A stretch of 64,000 nt of DNA from Cupriavidus sp. D39 (lineage in GTDB: Bacteria > Pseudomonadota > Gammaproteobacteria > Burkholderiales > Burkholderiaceae): the NCBI RefSeq assembly GCF_026627925.1, contig NZ_JAPNLE010000007.1:747556-811555 (forward strand). The letters run 5' to 3'. Position 1 is the first letter of the stretch; each line of letters begins with the position of its first letter. Of the stretch, positions 45,505-53,987 are shown one piece after another. A program made the translations under genes and the position numbers. A model generated the notes under the pieces. That model worked only from the letters and a program-made list of their open reading frames with translations, ran no database searches and had not been told where the DNA came from.

Positions 45505-48500
45505 GGCGAGGCTTGCGGACGGAATGGGCGGGAGCGGCGAAGAGGCTATCGCGAATCCAGGCTTCCGGCACCCGCTCCAGGTTGAGTTTATAGTCGCCGA
45601 AGCGCTTGATGTTGCTGGTCAGGTAGGGACTCAGGAAGCCGATGTCGGCCACGTCGACCTTGATCCCTTCCTTCACCATCGCGCGCAGGGCCTGCATCAT
45701 GTCCACCGTGTTCTGCAGAATCACGGCCGAGGCGATCAGGTCGTTGTAGCGCAGGCGCTTCTGCTGTTCGTCGGGGTCGTTTTCGGCCAGCACGTCACCG
45801 CCGAACGCGAACCATTTGGCAAAGCCATTGTAGGACTCGATCTTGTTGGTGGTGGCGGTGATCTCCTGGCGTAGTTCGCGGCTGCCAATCCATTCGAGCA
45901 GGAACGCCGTGCGCACGACCTTGCCGAGTTCCTGCGCCGCCAGAAACAGGCGATTGCGGCGGCTTTCCGAGCCGAACCGGCGCAGCAGGAGCGGCGAGGA
46001 GATTGTTCCGGACTGGATCGATAGCGCTACCTGCATCAGGTCCTGCCGGTGGAAGGCGATCAGGTCCCAGTCCACGTTGTCCGAGAACAGCCGGTCGATG
46101 TGCTTGTATTTGGTGTTGGTATCGGCACGGTAAAGCTTCAGATCCTGCCAGTTGCGGATGCGCGGCATCAGGTTGATGCCCAGCAGATGCGTGAAGGCGA
46201 ATACTGCCGCCGACTGGCCCTGGGTGTCGGCGTGCACAGTATCGGCCTCGACGCTCAAGCCGGCCTTGAGCAGACCCTCGATCACGTAGATGGCTTCCCA
46301 TACACCGGGCGGAATGAAATGCCGGAACACCGCGATGTAGTTGTCGGCCACGTGCCGGTAGGCCACCGCGCCCATCTTGCGGTAGCGGAAGTGGTAGCCG
46401 GCCAGCAGATTGTTGTCGTAGAAGTCGTACTGGGTGCCGTCAGCCGCGACGGTCTTGCCATCCCCCAGTGCTTGGGTAGGTCGAGCCGCAGATACAGCTC
46501 GATCAATTCCCGCTGCGCTGTCTCGAGGCGCTCCAGGCTCAGATGCCGGCGGTTGACGAACGACATCTGTGCGGCGTGACCCGATCCCCCATATGGCGGG
46601 CGGCCTGGGTGGGCCCCAGGTTGCAGCCCATGGCGAAGATGGCCAGCAGGTAGCGCTCGGCCGCATTGCGGATCTTGGGATCGCTGCCGGAGAGTGGCCC
46701 AAAGTGCCGGGTGAAGTGGGTCCAGTGCTCGATATTGGCCAGCACGTCCAGCAGATTGCGCGTCGGCATGCGCCGGATCAGCGCCTGTTGCAGGGCGATC
46801 GCGCTGGCCGGGATCTCCTGGCGATTGTCCGCTTGAGCACGGGTTCGCCGTCCTGCCCGATGGTGACGTGCTGGCGCTTGTCGGGAAAACTGGCATCCAG
46901 CGTACGCGCCGTGTCGGTCAGCCACTGGTGTAGATGCGCCACGAAGCCCTGCGCGTTGGCCGGCATATCCAGCTTGGCGCAGTATTCGGGCAGGCGCCGT
47001 TCGCATTCGCGCCAGGGCAGCAGGTGCGCACGGTAGTCGGCAAAGGCATCCGACCCCACCACGCACAAGTCGCCGGAACGCAGCTCGTTGACCATATGCG
47101 AGAGCACGCAGAGTTCCAGGTAGCGCCGGTTGGTGGGGGCGCCCTGGTCGTGGGGGCGGCGCACCAGCTTGCGCCATCGTTCCGAGGCGAAGCTCACATC
47201 GACGTCGGCGGCGATCCATTCGCGATGCAGAGATGCAGAGATGCAGAGATGCAGAGATGCATTGTCCAGCACCACCGCAAGTGCCGCCAGCAGCGTGCGC
47301 GACTGGCTGGTCGACTCCCATTCCAGCACCTGGGCCAGGCGCAGCATCACGGAGCGGTGCGCGCGGAAATGCCGCCATAGCAGCGGCAGGTAGTTGTTAC
47401 CGCTGAAGGCCCGCACCTCGGCGCAGCTCTCGCGCAGCTGCTCCAGATCGCCGGACGGCGCGAGGAAGCGGCGCACCTGGCGGCCGATCAGCGCGTCGTC
47501 CTGGCCGTCGGCGACGATATCCACTACGCCGTCGAGCAAGGTGACCAGCTTCTCCATCTGCGCGCGCTGACGGGACTGGATGCGCTCCATCTCGTCGCGC
47601 GCCCGCTTGTGGATGGCGCCCATGCGACGGATGAACATCTCCGCGAGATCGTCGCGGGTGCGCACGCGCATATGGTTGAGCAAGGCGACGATCAGCGTAT
47701 AGCGCTTCTCAGGCAGGATCTCCCGTAGATTGGCCGCGTCCAGGCTCATGGCCTGGCTGGCCAGCGAGCGCAGCTTCGAGGCTGGCACGCCTGCGATCGC
47801 GCAAGAGAAATCGCCAAGACCGTCGAGTAAGGTCAGGTGTTCTATGAGTAGGCTGAGATGCTTGCGTGATGGACGGCGCGCGTGGCGCTTGATGTTGTTG
47901 TAGGCGGTCAGGCGGTTGGTGAATTCCCGGGTGAGAAGCCGGTCCAGCCGCTGCCGTTCCTCATCCGACAAGCGCCTTGCGACACATCGAAACAGCGCGG
48001 TCTGCGTGCGAGTCTGAATCTGCTCGGCAATGTTGTCTAGAGTGGAGAACGCTGGCAGCTCGACCTGGTGCAGGATCAGCGCATCGATGGTGGCGTTGAC
48101 GATGTCCACCTGCTGGTCCATCGTTTCCGCGGCTTCGCGCGCGGAGCGAATCGTGACCTTGTTGGCATCGGTGCCAATATACGCCTGGACGCCTAGAAAT
48201 TCGCGCACCGCCGTGTAATGCCGGTACAGCGTGGGGGACAGCTTGCGGTCATAGCCAAACGCGGCATCTGGCGCCAGACAAGCGCTGGCGCGCACGTGGT
48301 CGATCACGACGACGGGAATGCTGTCCAGGTTGGGGAAGTAATGCAGTTGCTGAAAGACCTTCAGCAGCACCAGCAAGCCAAGTCGCGGACCTTGTCCACG
48401 GGTTGAGCGGGTGACCCACTCCAGTTCCTCGGCATCCGGCGTGTAGCACGCCTGTAGCTCCTTGGTGGAGAAAACCTTCGGGAAACGCGGGTAGGCGGTA

Positions 48501-48517
48501 CGCTCGACGGTAGCCAT
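45497..48517 (-). pseudogene. tnpA: Tn3-family transposase, three frameshifts
   Basis: A TnpA of about 1,000 residues. The first part starts MATVERTAYPRFPKVFSTKE and is open to about 46830. Shifts occur near 46830 (KR then NRQEIPASAIALQQ), near 46575 (before AQMSFVNRRHLSLE) and near 46463 (TGGGGGATGG, five G where six would give KHWGDGKTVAADGTQYDFYD). The catalytic C-terminal region (ADTVHADTQGQSAAVFAFTH, LLEWIGSRELRQEITATTNK and IESYNGFAKW) is well preserved. Inactive as written. Confidence 0.88.
47224..47261. repeat. 8-bp tandem repeat inside the Tn3 transposase gene
   Basis: GATGCAGA repeated four times plus six bases. It lies in frame between VVLDN and REWIAADVDVSFASERW of TnpA, encoding a stretch ASLHLCISASLH not expected in the family. 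With an 8-bp unit, a change of one unit shifts the frame; three units keep it. Confidence 0.9.
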
Positions 48518-48628
48518 ACAGGATCTCGGCAATCTCTGAAGGGCCAGCCAGTCTAGCCGAGGACGGTGGCAAAATTCCAGACCAGCCTTATAAGCGATGG
48601 GAATGTTTTTGTTTGTCTATATAACCCC

Positions 48629-49033
48629 AAGGCTTATGATAGCCAATTGCCCGCATCTTGGCATGACCCCTTCACCGCGCGCGTTCGGTTCGCCGAGCAG
48701 GCCGGCATCCGGGCGATGACGAAGCGGCGAAGCTCTATCAATAGTATCGCGACCCACGACGAGGCGCTGTGCCAACTATTGGGCTCGGTTCGCGCCAATC
48801 CTGTATCGGGCAGCCAGGTATCTAGCAATCTGGTTACGGAAATTTCCGCCATGCGGTCTGTCTCAGCATCGGATGACTTGGTATGGCGCCGCCAACAGAT
48901 TGATGTCGCAGGGTATTGAATCGTCGCCAAGATGCTGGACAACACAAATGGCGCAAGTTGCTGGGCGTTCGGCCGTCGTGATTGCGCCGTGATGGCGTTT
49001 TGCAGCGCATAACACGATTGGGGGATAGTCGGA
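48629..49033. other. Stretch without a recognised gene
   Basis: A plus frame (48566-48919) passes through AYDSQLPASWHDPFTARVRF, which I cannot assign. It may be a decayed gene adjoining the transposon end. Confidence 0.25.
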
Positions 49034-49189
49034 ATGGAGACTCATATCCATACTCGCCAACGGCAGTCAGGCTGCCTAACCGTGGTTTACTCCAAAGGCC
49101 ACCCGGCCCTGTGGGGATCTTTACACGGCATAACAATTAAAAAGGCGGCAGCACGCCTTGATGAAGTCGCGAAAAAAACATCCGGCTAA
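49034..49189 (+). CDS. Possible small protein upstream of a GNAT gene
   Basis: A 51-residue frame METHIHTRQRQSGCLTVVYS then KGHPALWGSLHGITIKKA. It ends 24 bp before the GNAT gene. No family is recognised. GNAT toxins often follow a small antitoxin gene, but this sequence does not look like the known RHH antitoxins. Confidence 0.3.
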   Translation: METHIHTRQRQSGCLTVVYSKGHPALWGSLHGITIKKAAARLDEVAKKTSG

Positions 49190-49212
49190 ACGCCGAAGCG
49201 AGAGGGGTCAAA

Positions 49213-49659
49213 ATGAGAGGCATTTCCATTCGCGCTGCCGTCACCGGCCAAGCGCCACAGATTATTAGCATCCTCGAACAATGCGGGCTTGATGCTTCGG
49301 CACTCAATCTATTTGCAACCACATTCCATATCGCCATCACCGAATCCTTGATCGTCGGTTGTGCCGGCGTGGAGCGGCATGGTGACACTGCAATCATCGG
49401 GCCCGTTGCCGTGCTTGCCGATTACCGCGACCGTGGTATCGCTTCGTCTCTGGTGCAAGCTGCACTCATGCGCGCCCGAGCTGGAGGGTGTCGACAAGCA
49501 GTGATGTTAGCGATGCGCTTTGCGACTTACTTTAGTCGTCACGGGTTTACGTTGATGCCGCGCCGCGCGCTACCGGCAGAGGTACAAGCGTCACAGGCAT
49601 ATCAATGGCAGGCCAATCCGTCCGATGTCTGCATGAAATGCGACCTGATCTCCGGCTGA
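49213..49659 (+). CDS. GNAT-family N-acetyltransferase (ArsN2-like)
   Basis: A 148-residue acetyl-CoA-dependent acyltransferase. Motif A reads VLADYRDRGIASSLVQAALM, a Q/RxxGxG/A type loop. The N-terminus (QIISILEQCGLDASALN) and the GCAGVERHGDTAIIGPVAV strand resemble the ArsN2 subgroup linked to arsenic resistance, although no ars genes are nearby. The start has AGAGGGG about 8 bp upstream. Substrate unknown. Confidence 0.75.
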   Translation: MRGISIRAAVTGQAPQIISILEQCGLDASALNLFATTFHIAITESLIVGCAGVERHGDTAIIGPVAVLADYRDRGIASSLVQAALMRARAGGCRQAVMLAMRFATYFSRHGFTLMPRRALPAEVQASQAYQWQANPSDVCMKCDLISG

Positions 49660-49674
49660 CTTCCCGTCTTACGG

Positions 49675-49953
49675 TCACTTCCGACCCGCGTCGGGCCGGG
49701 GAGCGCCGTGATCAACGCATGGAGGCTCTATACGATCATCCCTGAAGAAGATGTCGGCGTTCTCCTCACGAGCCTGCTTGGCAATGGCAGGATACGTGTC
49801 CCGTTGCCAGCGCTCGATCTCCTCTAGGTCGCGCTGATATGCGCGCTGCAACGACTTCTGCGGCGTCAGGTTCAGATGCGCCAGCAATGAAATCAACGAC
49901 TCGCTGATTGCCGTTAATCGCCCGTTGGGCGTTTTATCGCGGTGAAGCCACAC
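49675..49953 (-). pseudogene. IS630-family transposase fragment
   Basis: The minus strand reads LTPQKSLQRAYQRDLEEIER, then YPAIAKQAREENADIFFRDD. This corresponds to the region leading to the first catalytic acid of IS630 transposases (IFFxDE); it then leaves the family. Both N- and C-terminal parts are missing. Confidence 0.65.
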
Positions 49954-50031
49954 CCTTATCCAGCAAGGCTTTGCAGTCCAAATTGGGCGATGTTTTCCGA
50001 ATTCTGAAGTCGCCCCGTTAACCTGATTCCC

Positions 50032-50190
50032 GTGCCGGGCATCGGCTACGACGAGCTGGTGCGCTTTCCCGGCGACGTGTACGGCATCGCGTTCAATGTC
50101 GATGAAGGTGAGGTCGGCGTGGTGCTGCTCGGCGACTACTGGCGGCAGCGGGCCGGCGACCAGGTCGAGCGCACGGGCCGCGTGATGGAC
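50032..50190 (+). pseudogene. atpA: F-type ATP synthase alpha-subunit N-terminal fragment
   Basis: GYDELVRFPGDVYGIAFNVD followed by EVGVVLLGDYWRQRAGDQVE and RTGRVMD matches the N-terminal beta-barrel of AtpA, closest in style to alternate (N-type) ATPases. Only about 53 residues remain; downstream sequence is unrelated. It is probably debris from a deleted atp operon. Confidence 0.7.
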
Positions 50191-50202
50191 GCGTGGACCT
50201 CA

Positions 50203-50330
50203 CAGGGGGCGCCGTACTTACACTGACGGCGCGCGGTCTGGGAAGTACGATGTTTATACTGACAGCGCAAAAAGCGGCAAATTCGACACTTATACGGACG
50301 GCGCCAGGTACTACATTGCGTCCGACCACG
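50203..50330 (+). other. Coding remnant with 12-residue tandem repeats
   Basis: One plus frame encodes three copies of TDGARSGKYDVY-type units: TDGARSGKYDVY, TDSAKSGKFDTY, TDGARYYIA. The unit is 36 nt. It resembles short repeat proteins of unknown function in Burkholderiales. No start codon is evident, and the frame runs on to about 50490. Confidence 0.45.
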
Positions 50331-50397
50331 CCCCCTCTAAGGACTTCAAATCCCGGTCGGGGACACTCTCCCCCAAATCCGGTTCCGCTCTCCCGAA

Positions 50398-50427
50398 CCC
50401 CACACTTCCCCAGAGTGTGGGGATTTT
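50398..50427 (+). terminator. Terminator-like hairpin
   Basis: CCCCACACT (50398-50406) pairs with AGTGTGGGG (50414-50422) across a 7-nt loop, followed by ATTTT. It lies after the repeat-encoding remnant. Confidence 0.6.
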
Positions 50428-50865
50428 ACTTCTCGGGAACCAGAACTTTCAGACACCCGACACGGGGGCGTGCCGGGAGAAAGCCTCGAAATGACACATA
50501 TTCCCAGAAGTAATAAAGAGCGTGGCTTTTATGCACGCGACGTCAGCTGCTCGAGCGCGCGCTCGGCGCAGCTAGCCGTACTGCCCCGGCTGCTGGAGCA
50601 ATCGGAGTGACAGCGAGGCGCGCCCTGCATCCATCAATGGATACCCCCTTCCGGCGTGCGATCAACTCCAGAGGCCCTCTGGTATTTGGTGCTGGTGCTG
50701 ACCGCTCCGCAGGGCGCCCGATAGAGAAGGCGATTGATGGTCATCAACGGGCAGCGGCGACGTCGCCAAACGTGCCGGTCGGGGCCCTCGGCCAATCCGC
50801 ATCCGTCCGATCCGGCACAATGCCCGGCGCACCATGGCTCTACGGGATTAAACTGGGTGATGCAA

Positions 50866-52518
50866 ATGAAGCCGGACATCTCTCGCGAAGAGACCTCACA
50901 AAGCACGGACGGGGGCGACGACTGCCCCTTGCGCTGGTTTGACGCGGATCGAGGTGCATTCGAATCGCTCGAGCGATTGATCGCCGAGCATCCGGCGGAT
51001 TTCTTTGCGGGCGAGCGTTTTGATCCGGTTGGCGCGTGCGCCACACGCGAGGCGGTTTTCGCGTCGGTTGAGCTGCCCGAGACTCCGACATCGCCGCAAG
51101 CGCATGCCGATCATCTGCTCAACGACGTGTTTCGGCACGTGATGCCCGTGGCATCGCCCACTTTCGTCGGACACATGACGTCGTCGCTGCCGTCGTTCAT
51201 GCCCTCGCTCGCCAAGGTGGTGGCAGCGCTGAACCAGAACGTCGTGAAGCTCGAGACGTCGGGCGCGCTGACAGGGCTCGAGCGCCAAGTCATCGGCATG
51301 CTGCACAAGATGGTGTTTGCCCAGGACAGCGCGTTCTATGCGAGATGGCTGCACGATGCCGACCACGCGCTCGGCGCGATCTGTTCTGGCGGCACGGTCG
51401 CCAACCTCACCGCGCTATGGGCGAGCCGCAACAACTTGCTGGGCGCGCGTGATGGCTTCGCCGGCATCCATCGCGCCGGACTGGTGGCTGCGCTACGCCA
51501 TTACGGCCATGACGGGCTTGCAATCGTCGTCTCGGAGCGCGGGCACTACTCGTTGCGAAAGGCAGCCGATGTCCTTGGCATCGGGCGCGACAATCTCGTG
51601 CCGGTCGGGGTCGATGCAGACGGTCGCATGCGCATCGACCTGCTGCGCGACACCATGCGTGACCTGCAGCAGCGCAACATCCGGCCGATGGCGATCGTCG
51701 GCATAGCGGGGACGACGGAGACGGGCGCGGTCGATCCGCTCGACGCGATTGCGGATGTTGCTCAGGAGGCCGGCTGCCATTTCCACGTGGATGCCGCATG
51801 GGGCGGCGCAACACTGCTGTCGGAGCGCGAGCGCTGGCGCTTCGCGGGCATCGAGCGTGCCGATTCCGTCGTCATCGATGCGCACAAACAGTTCTACGTG
51901 CCGATGGGTGCCGGCATGGTGCTATTCCGGAGCCCAGCGTGGACGCAGGAAATCATCCAGCATGCGAACTACATCGTGCGCAAGGGCTCGGTGGACCTGG
52001 GGCGCCATACGCTCGAAGGATCGCGTGGTGCGGCGGCAGTCATGCTCTATGCGAACCTTCATCTGCTCGGTCGCAAGGGGATCGCGCAGTTGATCGATCG
52101 TAGCATCGATAACGCCCACTACTTTGCATCCCTGATTGCGCAGCAGCCGGATTTCGAGCTCGACAGCCACCCGCAGCTTTGCATCCTGACCTATCGCCAT
52201 GTACCCGAGACCGTGCGTGCCGCGCTGGCAACGGCTTCGGCCGACAGGCGCGAGAAGATCCTGGACGCGCTGGATGCGCTGACCATCAGCATTCAGGAAA
52301 TGCAGCGCGATGCAGGCCGCTCGTTCGTATCGCGCACGCAGTTGATGTCGACACAGTGGGGTGGCCGCCCGATTGCCGTTTTCCGCGTGGTACTGGCCAA
52401 CCCGGATACGACGCATGCCATCCTGCAGGACATCCTCGACGAACATCGCGCACTGGCGGCGGCCAGCCCATGCATGGCGCCGCTGTTGGCGCTGGTGGGG
52501 GCGCCGGACGCCGCGTGA
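50866..52518 (+). CDS. panP: PLP-dependent decarboxylase, PanP (aspartate 1-decarboxylase)-like
   Basis: Group II decarboxylase fold. FVGHMTSSLPSFMPSLAKVV followed by ALNQNVVKLETSGALTGLER is a close match in style to the PanP proteins that make beta-alanine from aspartate for pantothenate. The PLP-stacking HVDAAWGG and Schiff-base lysine IDAHKQFYVPMGAGM are present. From the ATG at 50866 the protein has about 550 residues, the PanP length; ATG 50860 and an upstream in-frame 50734 are alternatives. It stands alone amid mobile debris. Assignment to aspartate rather than glutamate or tyrosine is inferred from similarity. Confidence 0.82.
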   Translation: MKPDISREETSQSTDGGDDCPLRWFDADRGAFESLERLIAEHPADFFAGERFDPVGACATREAVFASVELPETPTSPQAHADHLLNDVFRHVMPVASPTFVGHMTSSLPSFMPSLAKVVAALNQNVVKLETSGALTGLERQVIGMLHKMVFAQDSAFYARWLHDADHALGAICSGGTVANLTALWASRNNLLGARDGFAGIHRAGLVAALRHYGHDGLAIVVSERGHYSLRKAADVLGIGRDNLVPVGVDADGRMRIDLLRDTMRDLQQRNIRPMAIVGIAGTTETGAVDPLDAIADVAQEAGCHFHVDAAWGGATLLSERERWRFAGIERADSVVIDAHKQFYVPMGAGMVLFRSPAWTQEIIQHANYIVRKGSVDLGRHTLEGSRGAAAVMLYANLHLLGRKGIAQLIDRSIDNAHYFASLIAQQPDFELDSHPQLCILTYRHVPETVRAALATASADRREKILDALDALTISIQEMQRDAGRSFVSRTQLMSTQWGGRPIAVFRVVLANPDTTHAILQDILDEHRALAAASPCMAPLLALVGAPDAA

Positions 52519-52769
52519 GGCATTTGCAGCTGGCGGGCGCCATTCGTCGACCATGTGTCGCTGGTAACCGTCCGCCGAGTACCGTCATTGACTGACTCGT
52601 AGATTCGGTGGGCTCTTCGGCGGGTTGCGCATTGCCACGACCTCCGGCCCCAGGCCGTGAAGTGTAATAATCGTGGGTCTTCCGCACTTTGTGTGACGAG
52701 GGGGCACTGGCGTGGAGGATGTTGTAGCGTGGAACGGCTGTCGTCTCCACCGCCCACCACCACCATTCT

Positions 52770-53400
52770 TCTTGTTGACGAACGTGGGCGAGCCCGCCAG
52801 CGCCACCGAGCGCAAGCGGCTGCACGCAGCGCGCTGCCGCTGGCTCTTCACGGTGCTGTATCTCGGCGGCCTGCGGGCGGCCGAGGTGGCCGAGACCCAG
52901 ATGGGCGCCTTCTTCTGCCGGCGCGACCGGGAGGGCCTGGAGCGCTGGTGGCTCGAGGTGACGGGCAAAGGCAACAAGACGCGGCTGGTGCCGGCGACGG
53001 ACGAACTGATCGTGAAACTGGCGCGCTATCGCGAGGCGTACGGCCTGCCGCCGGTACCGCATCCTGGTGAGGCGCGCCCCATGGTGCTGCCGATCATCGG
53101 CAAGGAAAAGCCCTTGTCACGCGGCGCGCTGCATCTGGTGCTGAAAGAGGTGTTCGGGATGGCCGCCGCGCGCCTGCGCTCGCGCGGCCCCGAGTGGGAA
53201 AGCCGGGCCACGGTGCTGGCCAGCGCGTCGGCGCACTGGCTGCGCCATACCGCCGGCAGCCACATGAGCGACCAGCAGGTCGACCTGCGCTTCGTGCTGG
53301 ACAACCTGGGACATGCAACCACCAGCGTCTATTGCATGCGGAGGACGACGCCCGGCACGCGGCCACGCAGGGGAACGCCACCGGATCGGCTGGACGCCTG
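52770..53400 (+). pseudogene. Tyrosine-recombinase (phage-type integrase) remnant
   Basis: The catalytic domain has all but the last residue in frame: Arg in LGGLRAAEVAETQMG, Lys in VTGKGNKTRLVPA, HWLRHTAGSH and LGHATTS. After TTSVY one C is missing (TATTGCATGCGG in place of TATCTGCATGCG), which shifts the following HAEDDARHAAT tail. The N-terminal core-binding domain is absent before VGEPASATERKRLHAARCRW. A second, tiny fragment of a related integrase is at 62306. Confidence 0.8.
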
Positions 53401-53634
53401 CCACTGCGGCGCCAGCCCAGGCAAGCCGGAGGCGGTGCCGTTGGATCCCGCTGTTGGCACCCCCGGCGAACTTTCACGCTCGTGAAAATATCCGCTGCCC
53501 GGCGTAATCGTGCCTTTCGTGCCGATGCTTGAAGCGCCTCTTTGAGGGTCCGGAATTGTGGCTCGATCCTTCACCACCATCAGGTGGAACAGGAAACTTG
53601 CACCCCCAAGCTGTAGCATGCTCGGCGCACGACG

Positions 53635-53660
53635 AAAAAAACCCGCCACGAAGGCGGGTT
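53635..53660 (-). terminator. Rho-independent terminator for minus-strand transcripts
   Basis: On the minus strand AACCCGCC, TTCGT, GGCGGGTT is followed by a run of T (plus-strand AAAAAAA, 53635-53641). It has classic structure and lies about 330 bp after recD2, so it could end that transcript. Confidence 0.85.
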
Positions 53661-53987
53661 GAATCCATGTCGGAGACAAGGAGGAGACAGACATTAGTAT
53701 AAACCCTAATATCATTTCATCCACCGGTCCGGCGTTGCAATTATTGCAATGCAGCATTGCGACTCCCACGTGACAAGACGAGAATGTCTTGCCGCGGCCT
53801 TTACACCCTCATTCGAACTCACCCCATACAGGCGCCCGCGCCAATGCTGGAAATCTAGTCAAGACCGCTTGCGAGAGCGGCAGGGAGCACACGAGTGCGT
53901 GTGGATTGAGGCACTTTTGGCGAAAGCTCGCCGGAATCGGAGGCATATAACGTCCGCACGGCATTGGCCCAACCAACGCCGTGCGAT

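Larger units (their letters stand above)
45160..48628 (-). mobile_element. Tn3-family transposon remnant, one end visible
   Basis: It contains tnpA and the small associated gene. About 110 bp upstream of the tnpA start, the minus strand from 48628 begins GGGGTTATATAGACAAAC, resembling the GGGG-type terminal repeats of Tn3-family elements. No matching repeat was found on the other side, where a merR fragment lies. No resolvase gene is seen. The left boundary given is only the limit of the recognised genes. Confidence 0.55.

Noticed and set aside
47224..47261. CRISPR-like array
   Set aside because: The units are 8 bp and directly adjacent with no spacers; it is a tandem repeat inside tnpA.
49034..49659. 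Toxin-antitoxin pair (small protein plus GNAT)
   Set aside because: The small frame does not resemble RHH antitoxins, and the GNAT looks more like ArsN2 than TacT-type toxins.
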